Origin: Cavia porcellus
Lineage: Eukaryota; Chordata; Mammalia; Rodentia; Caviidae
Direction: 5' to 3'
DNA: 64,000 nt
Assembly: GCF_034190915.1 (NCBI RefSeq)
Contig: NW_026947503.1
Location: 18,880,532-18,944,531 of the forward strand
This document shows, piece by piece, positions 1 to 11,524 of this stretch. A program made the translations under genes and the position numbers. Position 1 is the first letter of the stretch; every line of letters begins with the position of its first letter. The notes under the pieces are model-generated. The model was given only the letters and a program-made list of their open reading frames with translations. It had not been told where the DNA came from and did no database searches.

Positions 1-2866
1 TATTCAGTAGCTGAAATAGTTGGAATATGATCTTCACGGCAGTAATTCTTCAGCTTTAATCTTGCCTAAAACTAGAATGCCTAGGATGTAAGATTTTTAA
101 GACTGTGTCACTGTTTCAGATTTTTGGTTTCCCACATGCATAATATACACGTATTTGGTTGAATAGTTAACAGAAGGAATTAAAGGATATAAAACTGAAT
201 AGTTCAGATTTAGCACTACATTATTACTTCCTTTTACTTTCATTGTCTAAGTTTTTTCAGTCAATTATAAAAAAAATCATAAATCAGATAGTTTAGAAAT
301 ACCAAACATTTATTTCTTAGTTTTCCAGACTAGGAATTGCAAGATCAGTTTCATCAATAGCACATGCTTGAATGCACACACATGATGAAGAGAACAGATG
401 AGCTCCCTGGACATTTTTTGAGAAGACATTAATCTCATTCCTGAGAATTTGACATTCATTCCCTAATCTCCTCCCAAACGCCTCATCTAGTAATGCTACC
501 ATAGATGCAAGTATGATTCAACATATACATTTCGGTGACTGCAAACCTTCAGAATATAAGAGTCTATCATAGCACTAGGCAGAAATAAAATAGGTGTCTG
601 CCAGTACACTGACCAGGATTTGTGAATGTTGAGCATGCAAAAATTACATGAATGAGGTACATTTATGAATTTGTGTAAGTATGCACCTATGTAACACGTA
701 GATTAAGCAAGAAATGTGGACAGATGTTTGTTGATTTTTGATAAGGGCATGTGGTGGTGAACCTAGCGTAAATTGTAAATATCATTAAGGTGAAAATGCA
801 TTTAGTATAGTTTATATACTGAGCATCGTAACTTAGATTTGCTTGTCTTCCATACGCTCAGAACATTAACTTTAGCATTCAATTGGACGAAATCACTGAA
901 CACAGTCTATTTTGTAATCAGATGTGAAATATCTCCTTGTAACTTGTTGAAAACACTACTGAAAAGTAAAGATTCATTATACAGATATTCAGCATTAACA
1001 TACGGTTAGTGCACATTGCATTAGCCTTACATTGAATGTGGGCAAAGTAAAAACTTTTTAGTCAAACTGTAAGTTGGAGATCATGTTTATATGTTAGTAT
1101 TTCATAAATGTATTATTAAATTAAAATTAAACAATCATTAAGGTAATCTTTGAGCATAAAATGAACATTTTTGCATTTCTTCATTACATGTTACTAAAAA
1201 TTTTGTCTATCCTCTTTCTTTAGTACAAAGTCATACTTCTATAAAACTACAAGAAATGATTGATTCTCAATATCAATTTGTTTCAAGTATTAGAACACTC
1301 TAAAGATTGCTGAAGCTTGATAAAAGAACAAACTGCTGAAAACAACTGGACGAAATAGTCTCTGAGGTTTCTTCTACCTCTCATCATCTGTAAAATATTT
1401 CCACTTCAGTACAGTCATTTCAGAGCATTAAGATCTCCCAAACTGAATTTGACTTAGTATACCTGCTTAGGGGCTTAGAGCTGTCTTTCATTTTATTTTA
1501 TTTTATTTATTTTTTGGTAAAGGCATCCTACTACTAGACCTTCAAAAGAAAACCTGCAATGACTTGCAACATAATGGATAATCACATGAGAGTTAAATTC
1601 ATTTGACAGTGACCATTTTTAAAATTTAATTTTAAATTAAAGGTTGTATTTCTCTATATGCCCTATAATTATCCTCAGAGAAAACATATAACGTATGTCA
1701 CTTCAGTTATCCATTCCTGTTAGTCTTCAAAACTCCTCCAGAATAGTTTTTTTAATGAATTTTTGTTCTTAAAATATTTCATTGGGAAAGCAATTTAAAA
1801 CAAGAAGAAAATTTAAACTCTTTAGAACTGGCTAAATATAACATTACAAATCTGAAAGTATTTATGCATCTAGAAAATTAGAGTTCCTAGAAAAAAATTA
1901 CATTATGCAGTATTCACATTTCTTAATTGCATGCTTACTAACATACTTTTCTCTGGTATTTGATGCATAATATGTACATTTTTATTGTACAGGGTATTTG
2001 TACTAACAGATTTGTCTTCTGAAGATCTTGACATCATTAGATATATGTTCAGACATATAAATATATTGTTTGCCTCAAAAATTATAAAAATATTTTTAAA
2101 AGAAGGCAAATTGTGGAGCCAAGTTAATATGAATTGATATTAATATTACTTTCTTATTTTAAAATAGCATTTAGATTTTGAAAAAAATTATCCTTTCTGG
2201 AAATGGAATGAAGAATTTTATAAACATTAAAATACCCTGTTCTGTTCTTAGCCAAATATATCTTTGATTTATAAATTTTAATAATTGGAGGAAAAGCTAG
2301 TGAAGCTAGTTTTGGGGAAGCTGCTTCATATTGTATTAATTATTCTTTATGTTAATTTAAATATAATTTTACTCTTTCTAAAATATGCCATATATATGCA
2401 CACAATAGTTAGTCCTGAGTATTTGCAGATTTGTACCAGGACTATCATATATACAAAAATCTACAGATACTTCAGTTCCTTACAGAACATGATGCAGTAT
2501 TTGTAGATAATCTATGCTCATCCCCCTTTAAACTTTAAGTCATCTATTGATTGCTTGAAATTCACAAAACAATGTAAGTTCTAGGTAAATGTGTTGTACA
2601 CTGTTATTTATTGACTAATGAAAAAGAAAGTTGGTATGTTTTCAATAAAGGTATAATATTTTTCTGAACATTTTCAATCCACAGGTAGTTGAATTCATAT
2701 ATGAATTTTGAATTTTGAAGGCCAAATATATACACACATACTTACATAACTTTTACATTTCCATAACATTAATTTTCAGTTAGTAATGTTTTTTCTAATG
2801 CCTCCTCTGAGTTTCCTTGATAGCTAGATACTTTCTATTCATCTACCAAGGATCTTCCTCTCTGTT

Positions 2867-2907
<41 letters not shown>

Positions 2908-3436
2908 TTCTATCAATTCTGTGAAGCTGTTTTTTCAGACCTTCTGAGAAATTTTTCATCTGAACTTTGGAGTGTACAGAAGTTCTGAGGTTTACCATTT
3001 CCCAATGTAGTTTCCAACCACTTAAGGACAAGATTCCCTAAGACATTTGAAGGCACCGTGGTACTGGATGACACAGACTTTCCCAGGGAAACTGAGCCAC
3101 GTGTCCTTTACAGTAACTGTGTGACATTTTGTTTTTGCTCTCTTACTTTCCTTCCTTCTTCACTTCTGCTTTCTGGGAAAACCTCTCATTTCAAGAACTC
3201 TTTTAGAGGACTGAAGCCAATTTCAGCAAATTATCAATGGGTTTCCAAATTGTATTCCACATTTACATAACAGCGACTTATGAAAATATTATTGTAAATG
3301 AAACAGACTAGGGAAATCTATAACAGAAAACATGTTAGCAATATTCAATGCAATATATTAACTTTGTGAAGAAATTTTGAGACAGCAAATTTAAATTTAT
3401 TTTGTATCCCAGTGTAAATGCTAGTTATTACTTTTG
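1..3436. other. AT-rich intergenic stretch, nothing recognised
   Basis: No reading frame here is longer than about 75 codons, and none has a recognisable domain. I see no SINE or L1 landmark and no CpG-rich segment. The only structured parts are the TC-rich microsatellite near 2855 and short T/A-rich runs near 1490-1515. It may hold repeats too old to recognise by eye. Confidence 0.6.
2855..2910. repeat. TC/TCTCTG-rich microsatellite
   Basis: A pyrimidine-only stretch made of TCTCTG and TC units, ending in a C/T mixture. Its complement gives an artefactual Arg/Glu/Gln-rich reading frame on the minus strand that is not a gene. Confidence 0.85.
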
Positions 3437-3780
3437 ATTAGTAAGCTTGATTGTTAATTTGACTGACTCAAGTTTTACCTAGATCTCTGAGACACTTTTC
3501 TTGTGGGTCTGTAGCAGTGTGGCGTGGGGATGGTGCCTTTTCCCTGACTGCTTCTTCTGGGGTGCTTTTCTCATGTTTTGCATTTTTGGCATGGTGAAGT
3601 AATCGCTTTTGTTCTACAGTGTCCTTCTGTCATGAAGTTCCTGTCTTGGATGCAGCTGATGCAGACTGAATTCTCTGAGTCTGTGGGCCACATTAAACCT
3701 CACCTCCTTTAAACTGAGAAAGTAGAGACTGTTTTGCTGACAATAGGACAGCTGAATACAACCAAATTGGTACTGAGATG
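3437..3780 (+). mobile_element. 5' LTR of an old ERVL-MaLR retrotransposon
   Basis: The stretch begins with a TGATTAG...AAGCTTGATTGTTAATTTGAC pattern like that at the start of rodent MaLR LTRs. It has an ATTAAA-type polyadenylation signal near 3692 and is followed by sequence resembling the start of a MaLR internal region (GGGGAGTTTGGAAAG near 3841). A related start, AAGCTTGACTGCC, recurs at about 6107 beyond the internal part, as expected for the other LTR. It is heavily diverged and lies in a non-coding element. Orientation and class are inferred; the boundaries are approximate to tens of bases. Confidence 0.5.
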
Positions 3781-3992
3781 TGGATCTTCCTGTGAGTACA
3801 TTTGATCATATGTTTCATTAGCCTTCGGAACCTGTTTACAAGGGGAGTTTGGAAAGATTTAGAGATGTGTCAGGAGCAGGCCTAGAATGTTTTAAGCAGA
3901 CCCTGATGGATGTTCCTCATAGGAGCTCAGAAAACCAGTGTGCTGATGTGCTTGTGGATAGTAAAGTTCAGGCTCAGGAATTTTTTCTTTAA

Positions 3993-3993
<1 letters not shown>

Positions 3994-4025
<32 letters not shown>
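3994..4025. repeat. Uninterrupted run of 32 A
   Basis: A pure A run inside the minus-strand L1. It lies where other copies in the window have an A-rich stretch after the complement of AATAAA, so it is probably an expanded 3'UTR tract rather than a poly(A) tail. It creates a spurious poly-Phe reading frame on the minus strand. Confidence 0.85.
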
Positions 4026-4026
<1 letters not shown>

Positions 4027-4149
4027 AAGATAATTAGAGGGTAACAATCATTAATCGATTGTGGATTTTTATACCACTCACAGTACAAGATATCTGCATT
4101 TAATTGTCCAAACAATATTAGAACAAATTTTCTTATCAGTGAAATAAGA

Positions 4150-4236
4150 CAGGTTATAGGGATATAGTTTAGCAGGAAAGCATCTGTCTGGCAAGCATAA
4201 GATCCTAAGTTAGCTTCCTAGTACAAAAACAGAGAA
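4150..4236 (+). mobile_element. ID SINE, degraded
   Basis: The tRNA-like head is recognisable: GGGATATAGTTTAGCAGG corresponds to the A box, and the B box has decayed to AAGTTAGCTTCC, followed by CTAGTACAAAAACAG. It lies inside the L1 3'UTR: the L1 text before it (TGTCCAAACAATATTAG) and after it (GAAATTAGTAATATAATACTC) is contiguous in other copies. Confidence 0.65.
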
Positions 4237-4286
4237 TATTTCTATCAAGAAAGTCAGAGAAATTAGTAATATAATACTCTTAACTA

Positions 4287-4288
<2 letters not shown>

Positions 4289-4319
<31 letters not shown>
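4289..4319. repeat. (AT)n microsatellite
   Basis: About 15 uninterrupted AT units, inside the L1 3'UTR. Confidence 0.9.
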
Positions 4320-4322
<3 letters not shown>

Positions 4323-6099
4323 TTTGTTCAGCTTCTCACAATAGGGAGACAATAGAATGTTTACACATTGAGTCTGATTTATTTAACTTACGAGTATGAT
4401 CTCTACTTGCACCCATTTATCTATAAAAGTCCCAAGTTTACCTTTCTTTATGACTGAGTAGTACCACATTGTATAAAAAGTCTACATTTTTTTTATCCAT
4501 TCTTAAGTTGACAGGCATGTGGGTTGTTTCCAAGATATAGCTATTGTAAATTGTGTTTCTATAAACATGGTTTCACACATATAGCTGGGGTATGATATTT
4601 TTAATATTAGGAAGATACACAGAAAGGAAACAACTGGGTCAAATGGGATAGCCAATCCTAATTTTTGTAGAAATCTGTACAGAGTGGTTGAACCAGTCTA
4701 CACTCCCACAAGAGTAGAGAAGTGTTCCTTTTTCTCCATAGACCCTCCAGCATTTATTATTGGTTGATTTCTTGATAATTTGTGCTTAGGAAATTTGAGA
4801 TGGAAATGTAGACTGTGTTGATACTTGTGATAGAGGTCATGTATGTTAAAATTCTGGTAAAATATTGTCTTCATTTTCTCCAAATTCTAGGAATTTGTGT
4901 GACGTTTAATTTAAAGGGCACAGGGTGATTGATCTGGCAGAAGACACTTCAAGGAAGCCCAGCATTCAAGTTGTGCTATGAGTATTGTTGGTTACATTTA
5001 GCAAGATTTATAAGGAAATGCAGGAGAAGAAATCTACAAAGAACTACATTTTTTTCCCCTATAGGAACATGCATAGGTGGAACTCAAGGTGACGTGATTG
5101 CAGAGGTGTGTGCCACCACTGCAGAGACACCAGCTGCTTTGAACAGGACAAGAAGACTGATTGATTGAGGATATCTCAGGAATCAGGAAAAGTCCACTTA
5201 TCCCAAGCTCAAAAGTGAAACACTGTACATTTTCATTTAACAAGAAAGCACCTGGGGCTTTATGTGAGAAGAGCCACGTATAAAATTTGTTTTTCAGGAT
5301 TCATTTTGCCATTTTCAGGCATCCAGGCACCCAGAAACCACTGTACCATAGTCTACGGGGACATGGTGAAAGCTTGAGCTAGGATCTAACCTTAGCATTG
5401 TCCACACGATGCTGCCACATAGGAAGCAAGCATTGTAGGGTCATGGAGGCCTCATCCCAGGTTTCAAGAAAAGGTCTTCATGTGTTTGATAGATGAGTAG
5501 TAAAACTATGGAGATGACACCAAAGGTCTATAGAAACTCAAGAAAGTTGGAGACGCAAGAAATGCGATGTGTCTGCCAAGAAAACTACAGGCGAATGGTA
5601 AAGTCAGCTTATGAGAGATCAGGTGGGTTATAACCTTTAAGACCACAAAAGCAGGGCTGTCCCAGTCATCCAGAACTCACAACCAACATATGCCCTAATG
5701 CAGACTTTGAGCTCTACTATTTACTACTTTTTCCACTAGTTTTGTGTCCAGCTTTAGCACAATTCTTTTCTAACTCCCTGTTTATCTCTTTTGGAATGTG
5801 AACATTTAGCCTGTGACTCTGCATATAGTGATTACATTACATGCTTTTTAAATTTTGCACAGTGTCAAAGATGCTAGTTGCCTTGGGTTTCTGCAGAGAC
5901 TTTGGACTTGGAATTTGAGTGTTGGCTGGCACTGTTGAAAAGTGGAAATGGTTTTAGTGCATTATTTGTTTGTGTGTAGTATGGTCATGTTAAGGAGAAT
6001 TATTACCTTGTTATTATGTTATTATTTCTACTTGGAGATGATTATGACATAGAAAGATGTATTTTGGTGTCAAGTGAACAAGGCATGGCATGTAAAATA

Positions 6100-6260
6100 T
6101 TGGTAAAGCTTGACTGCCAAGGTCACCTGATCAAAAGATGCCTAAGGGCCATTAGGGCCTTTTTGTGCATACAGGAAGGTTGTGGAGGCATAACATTGGA
6201 GTTTGTATCTGGTCCCTTTCCACTTGCTCTCTGGTACTCTTACTCTGTTATCTGATTCCT
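6100..6260 (+). mobile_element. Possible remnant of the 3' MaLR LTR
   Basis: AAGCTTGACTGCC...CACCTGATCAA at 6107-6135 aligns loosely with the start of the upstream LTR at 3448. It sits directly after internal sequence, in the position expected for the second LTR. The rest is too diverged to align by eye, and no 5-bp duplication could be found. Confidence 0.35.
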
Positions 6261-6261
6261 G

Positions 6262-6714
6262 AGTATTAAAGTGATTAGCTTAGCTTTATTATATCCTTGG
6301 GAACAGCGTATGCCTTTAAATTGTAGTTTCATATATATATCAGAATGGAGAAACTAATAAAGATTGAATTAGAATGTGTGATTTTCTTTTCACAAATAAA
6401 CTTGTCCATGGTGACTTTGGATTTATTTTACCTATAGATGGCTTGCTTTTAAAGGAAAACAAACAAAAACATGAAGTATAGAAGCAATTCTTCAATTCCA
6501 GAAAAATAACTTCTTACTTCCACATATTTTAGTCTTTGATGGACAGTGATATCCATAATTTTAAGCTATCTTTGAAAAATAATCACTAAATACTTGTGAA
6601 ATACTGATCAAGTGAAAGAACTAAAGTAAGCATATATTGCTTTACTCAAATCTAAAGCTTATGACCACAGTGAGGTATTTACATAACTTTGTTTGAGTAA
6701 TAATATTTTTTTTT
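6262..6714. other. No feature recognised
   Basis: AT-rich, no reading frame of note, no repeat recognised. Confidence 0.5.
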
Positions 6715-6808
6715 TCTTTTTCCTTTTTACCGGTACCAGGGATCAAACTCACAACTGCCTGCTTGCGAGGCAGGCGCTTATGCCGCTGAGCTAAATCCCC
6801 AGCCCTGT
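6715..6808 (-). mobile_element. ID SINE, minus strand
   Basis: The complement of a nearly intact ID head: GCTGAGCTAAATCCCCAGCCC ends the copy, the anticodon-arm region GCGAGGCAGGCGC is present, and GGTACCAGGGATCAAACTC is the B-box side. The T-rich left edge is the A tail. It is closely similar to the copies at 50,281 and 55,851, so this subfamily (head with 'GCGGCATAAG') is a recent one here. Confidence 0.9.
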
Positions 6809-7354
6809 ATTCTTTTTAGCAATGCTCATTTTAACTTGCCTTTCTTTTGCCTTATTATTTCTAGCACATTTGAATAATTGTCTCTAAAATATAATCTACC
6901 TTTGATAACTCAATTATTCCTTAAAGAAATCAATGAAGATAAATCTTCTTCAAGGTATTTGTTCTGATCACCTCTAAGAAGGAACAAGTAACTGCAGAAA
7001 CTTACTCTCAAAATTTATATTTCTGTGGAGTAGTACATATAAATTAATCAGGGTTTACATGCTAATAATACTTAATCATTTATATAATTTCAATTGAATG
7101 CTAGTGAAGCAGGCCCAAGTAACAGGAACATTGTAATTACAGGAATTTTGAAGCAAAAACTCAGGTTAATAAAATAAAAAGTAACCCATATATTTGTAGA
7201 CAGAACACATTTTATACTTGATATGTTGAATAAAGCCGTTATGAATATTCATGAAAAATTAGCATACCGTACTATATTACTACAAGTAAAATAACTGGAG
7301 CATGATAGCAAGGATGCATTTCTACTGATAAAAATCATCAACCTTTATTTTTTC

Positions 7355-7500
7355 TAAGCTGTTGTTCCATTTTATACTCCTACCACTATCTTTTGACCTT
7401 TTGGGTTACTTCACAGTTCTGGCAAAATTTGATGATATTCACATTTATCATTTCAATAATTCTGACAGGTAGTAATATCCCTTATTTTTAAATTGTATGT
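7355..7500 (-). mobile_element. Old L1 fragment, minus strand
   Basis: 'CCATTTTATACTCCTACCAC' followed by 'TCTGGCAAAATTTGATG' and 'TAATTCTGACAGGTAGTAAT' matches the layout of the complement of the C-terminal part of L1 ORF2 (contrast 25,320-25,440). It is very diverged, so the call rests on order of landmarks only. Confidence 0.45.
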
Positions 7501-8740
7501 AGCTCATGACTATTAATATAAAATATTATGGGACCCTTTATATAACTTCCTTTTATATTTTTATTTTAACCAAATATATTAATTCATTTTCGATGTATTA
7601 CTTTTTGCACTTTCAGGGAATTTTTACATAACACTCTTGTTGATAATGGAAAATAAAGACAAAGAGAAGGGCACAGGGAAAATGAAATTATTATATAAGA
7701 TAATTAAGTACATGAAGTTGCCCACTTACATACTTTATACAAGTAATTCATGTCAAAGCCTGAAAATATTATATTTTTCTCTGAAATATTTTCATTTCCA
7801 ATTCATTGTCAGTCACTCCCTGGGAAATTTTTTAACTTAAATTTATAAGACTGGTTTAGGTGTGGAAAGACAAAATGATTTAAGCCCTATGATTGATAAT
7901 TTACTCTTAACTAGAATATGTAACTATTACTGGAAAATTAAAATGTGAAAAATGGTGCAAATTGACACAGAAAATTCTTTAAAATTATTAATAAAGTAGG
8001 TGCCAAATATTTGTCTACTACTTATTGTTCTAATAGAATATTGTGAATTTTCTATCTTAGTAAAGTTCTGTGCGAAAACCCTTGTCCTTATTGGCAAAAA
8101 AACATGTTTTAGAACTTTGACAACATTTGGTTTTGTGAAGCCTAAACAGTGTTTCTGTAAGCGTTAAATTTTATACCATAAGTTTGATGACAAATCCCAA
8201 TATAACTTTCTCTTACATCCTTCAAATTTTTATTATTAAGATCATGCTTTCATGTGTATTAGGTACATTCTTTGTTAAAATATATCTTACTAGGATTTCT
8301 CCTGGTCTTTGGCTTTTCTATTATTTTTCATTTGCACTTCTTTGATGAGTAGAGATTAAAATGTTGAAGTATAACCATTTTTGTAGATTAATTTTCATGA
8401 GTTGACATTTCTGCACAACTTCTGGGAAAAGGGCATTGATAGTTTTATTCAGTTAAGTTTGCAAAACTATTCTGGGTCAGGGTATGAATTTGTTTACACT
8501 GTGTTCTAGAAAAATAAAAAAGCTAATGTGTCTATTTTGTTTACTTCTTCAGGAAAAAAAGATGAAAGATTTATATAATTTGAAAAGAAATCAGAGTAGC
8601 CTCCTCAGAGACATTTCAGTGGTTTTATAAAAACTGGAGGTCTTTTTCCAAACTCAAGGTGATATTGTGTATTGATTAGAATAGTAAAGTTAATGTTTCT
8701 CTCAAGTGTGAAGGATGATATAGTTGTCAGTAATTTATTA

Positions 8741-8742
<2 letters not shown>

Positions 8743-8776
<34 letters not shown>
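8743..8776. repeat. (TG)n microsatellite
   Basis: About 17 uninterrupted GT units. It gives rise to a Val/Cys repeat frame that is not a gene. Confidence 0.95.
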
Positions 8777-8778
<2 letters not shown>

Positions 8779-9164
8779 GGTCCTTAAGTGCAGTGATCCT
8801 CAGCTGTGACATAGATCCCCAACATATACTTAATATATTTAGAACCACATTGATTCAGTGGTCACTATTGCTGAGCAATTACCTTACTGAAAATCATCAC
8901 TATTTTATAGTTTGTTTCTGTGTCTTAACTATGAAATATTTTTTTATTCTCGTCATGAAGATAGTTCGAGTTTTTGCTTATTTTTCCCCAAAACATCAAG
9001 TTTAACATTTTCATTGCTCGCAAGTTAAAATTCATGTTTGTTTGTGATTTTAGCTAGAGTTGAAGTTTTATTGCTTCATTTTGATATTTGTTTTTATCAA
9101 AATATCTGTTACAATTATTTCTGCCATTGACTTGCTTGGATATTTTACTTGTATCCTTACCTTT

Positions 9165-9260
9165 TATTTGTCTGAAAATGTCTTCATTTTGTCCTGAATT
9201 TTGAAGAACATTTTAATTTTTATACTTTTCCAAAGACAGTATTATTTTGGAGTACATTAG
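9165..9260 (-). mobile_element. Possible old L1 ORF1 fragment
   Basis: 'TGTCTGAAAATGTCTTCATTTTG' type text followed by 'TTTTGAAGAACATTTTAA' resembles the complement of old L1 ORF1 3' regions. No other landmark supports it. Confidence 0.3.
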
Positions 9261-9789
9261 TGGAGATATCCTTTTGTTTTCTAGGTATATTGCATGGAAT
9301 GAGAAGCATTTATCGTTCTTACCCCTTATTGGAACATAATACTGGGCTCAGCTAACCTGTGTTTTACTTTTCTAATGTATACTGTTGCATAATAGATGTC
9401 AGCTATATGTTTCTGTATCTTTCCCTGAGGGATGCAGGAAGCAATCTATATGTTTATTCACTTATAAGACAAACAGCAACTGTGTGCATGCGAGTAAAAG
9501 TGGCAAAATGAAATTTTTATCCAGCTTACATCTAACTGGCTTTGTGTGTAGTCACCAGAGCATCACAGCGGGTTCAATAGACCCACACTACTTCATGACT
9601 TGTTAAAAAAAAAGTTTTCTTTACATGTTTCTTTTCAAAATAGCCTAATTCAGTACAATGGCATATGAATAATCAGATTTGCAAATTTTGGAGATTAAAA
9701 TTCAGGCATCAGGTTGCTCATGTATGGATGATGAATATAATCCATGGTGGTAAAACACATGCTTTCATAACAAAAGAGTGATTAAGGTG

Positions 9790-10960
9790 TTTGAAAATGA
9801 TGATGATGATTTGAACGTTGGCCATTTGAGCCAAATGACAGTGAAATGGAGCAAGAATTGACTAATACACACATAGGAAATGCAGTTCTCATGCATTTCA
9901 GAAGAGAATAACATTGTGAGTGCATGTTTGATTGGTCAAAGTGTTGTAAAATGGTCACAAACCAAATAGAACAATCCAGTGTTAGAACTAAGTCTGAAAA
10001 TACAGTGCAGTTTTTGGCAGTGATGACATGTATTGGACAGAATGCCAGCACTGCCATTGAGTCTTGAAAATTGTAACACATGAAGAAACTACAGGATGCT
10101 GTGAAATACACAAGGACTGAAATGCAAGTTAAACTTTCTGTATTCACCAATAGTCATATTTAAAAAAAATAATCATTGTGACATCTGACTAGATGAACTG
10201 AAAGTATTCATAGAGTTGTTGTACTTAGCAAGAATCTTTCATGGTTATAACAGAAATGGAAAAGACATTGAAAAGTGATGGGCAGAACACAGTAACAAAC
10301 TGAATGTCACTGTGAACAGATTGGTTGTTGCCATCTGTCAAACTAATTGAAATATGATGTTCAACATTTAGTTTACCAGTTTCTAATTTATGCTGCATTT
10401 GTTAACAGAGAACAAACTGACTGGTGAAGGAATAGTATACAGGAATGAAGCAGAAATTCCAGATGAAATGTTAAATAGAGACTCATATGGAACAACTTTT
10501 GGATTAAGAAAGATGTAATATTGGTCTCATATATGGCAAAGAAAAACATACTTTTGTTGCTGATATCAATATTTCACCATGATGGAAATATTGGTAGGGA
10601 AACCTTGATACAACAGAAACATGAGATAGAAACTTTCTACAAAAAAACTGTAGTAGATGATGAGTTATGCAGCAACAGTGATTACTCAAACACAAACATT
10701 GACCAATGGTTTTGTTTAACTTGATCATAAACATGTGAAATGAAAATAGTTTGAAGTTTACAAACAAAATAACAAGTACAAAATATCTTGGAGCTATTTT
10801 CTTAGATAATTTATCCCTGAGTTCATAAGAGATCATCAATAGAAGAGCAAAAATAAAATATTTATACCCAATATATATGTGGGGGACACTGGTAAGCTGA
10901 GAGGTGAACAAGCAGCATCAGCGTCACAAAATCCTACTCTGACAACAGAAAAAAAAAAAA
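9790..10960 (+). pseudogene. piggyBac-type transposase pseudogene
   Basis: Conceptual translation gives, in order, the signature blocks of a piggyBac (DDE-type, TTAA-targeting) transposase. There is an acidic DDDDL stretch (9798). Then comes a decayed N-terminal block ending KYTRTEMQV (about 10,110-10,135), the DELKVFIELLYLAR block (10,192-10,233), FTSF (about 10,368), and NKLTGEGIVYRNEAEIPDEML (about 10,410-10,470). In another frame follow VSYMAKKNILLLL, FHHDG and VVDDELCSN (10,521-10,680). Downstream, VYKQNNK and FIRDHQ (10,755-10,840) continue it. Several stops, a frameshift near 10,510, and a deletion between about 10,340 and 10,360 that removes the block with the first catalytic Asp make it non-functional; the GGVD motif carrying the last catalytic Asp also looks deleted. 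Family assignment rests on block order. Subfamily (Looper-like or other) is undetermined. No terminal inverted repeats or paired TTAA sites were found. Confidence 0.75.
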
Positions 10961-11110
10961 AAAATCAGTTCTGCCCTTCCAGAAAGTACAGGAAATCAAA
11001 CTATGTGTACTTTCAGAGTAAATGATATTTTGTATGAAACATAAAGATGCCATGTGTGAAGATTGACTTGCATGTAACAGTTGAAGCAAAGCTTATTTCT
11101 GTGGTAGACT
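10961..11110 (+). pseudogene. piggyBac cysteine-rich tail, copy 1
   Basis: Follows the transposase body. 'VQEIKLCVLSE' and 'DAMCED' then 'LACNS' correspond to the zinc-binding CxxC...C-C tail that ends piggyBac proteins and contacts the transposon ends. It is followed by GTTGAAGCAAAGCTTATTTCT, which recurs after copy 2. A 16-17 base A run precedes it near 10,950. Confidence 0.6.
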
Positions 11111-11274
11111 TCGTTTGAGTTTACATGTGTTTATAGTTCTGATGCTACCTTTCAGGTTTTGTAAGCAAGTACACAGCTGATGTGAAAATGATGTCTATTC
11201 TAAGCACTAATTATACATTTGATACTTATTTTTATTCTATGTCTTATTTTCTTGCTAAATCTTGTTGCATAATA

Positions 11275-11475
11275 CAGTAGGAAGCTTCTGAAACAGCAGG
11301 AAGAGAAGTGACAAGACTGCCACATAAGAAAGGAAAGGTAAGCACGTGGTTTGTTTTGTTTTGTTTTGTTTTGTTTTGTTTTGTTTTCCAGTTTAACGAA
11401 GGTATGTGCTTGTACCATAGTGTTATCACATGTGACGACTGCCTTGGGTGTAACTGTTGAACCAAAGCTTATTTT
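11275..11475 (+). pseudogene. piggyBac cysteine-rich tail, copy 2
   Basis: Contains a basic 'RLPHKKGK' stretch, then a (TTTTG)n expansion, then 'CLYHSVITCDDCLGC', the best preserved cysteine cluster of the three. The downstream text TGTTGAACCAAAGCTTATTT repeats the text that follows copy 1, so the duplication includes the trailing non-coding sequence. Confidence 0.6.
11350..11388. repeat. (TTTTG)n microsatellite
   Basis: Seven to eight pentanucleotide units interrupting piggyBac tail copy 2. Confidence 0.9.
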
Positions 11476-11524
11476 TATTGTACAATTCTATTTATACTTT
11501 TATTGTTGATCACATAGAAATGTA

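Larger units (their letters stand above)
3984..4888 (-). mobile_element. 5'-truncated L1, minus strand, inserted in the MaLR
   Basis: Read on the minus strand this is the end of L1 ORF2 plus part of the 3'UTR. The block 4330-4860 shows the C-terminal ORF2 landmarks in reverse complement: 'CCATTCTTAAGTTGACAGGCATG', then 'CTATAAACATGG', then 'CACTCCCACAAGAG'. The 3'UTR piece TGTCCAAACAATATTAG at 4108 is shared with the L1s at 11,690 and 18,961. The frame is broken by stops. The copy is interrupted by an ID SINE (about 4150-4236) and carries a 32-base A run, which is the complement of the T-rich tract near the L1 3' end. It is flanked by AGGAATTT on both sides, a likely target-site duplication. 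Confidence 0.75.
3781..5990 (+). mobile_element. MaLR internal region, split by an L1
   Basis: Two blocks, 3781-3983 and 4889-5990, read as one non-coding ERVL-MaLR internal sequence. The first has the 'AGTTTGGAAAGATTTAGAG' and 'TGATGGATGTTCCT' type of text. The second has 'TTGCCTTGGGTTTCTGCAGA' followed by 'GACTTTGGACTTGGAATTTG', which I associate with the 3' part of MaLR internal sequences just before the 3' LTR. The interruption is a minus-strand L1 flanked by a short repeat, AGGAATTT (3976-3983 and 4889-4896). No gag, pol or env reading frame is present, as is usual for MaLR elements. Confidence 0.5.
6809..9780. other. AT-rich stretch with old L1 scraps
   Basis: No gene is visible. Short L1-like pieces are listed separately (7355-7500 and 9165-9260), as is a TG microsatellite at 8743. 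The remainder shows nothing I can name. Confidence 0.5.

Noticed and set aside
3927..4115. 62-codon minus-strand frame with poly-Phe
   Set aside because: It is read from the 32-base A run inside an L1 3'UTR.
9782..10911. Minus-strand frames of 122 and 135 codons
   Set aside because: They are antisense to the piggyBac relic, whose blocks are on the plus strand.
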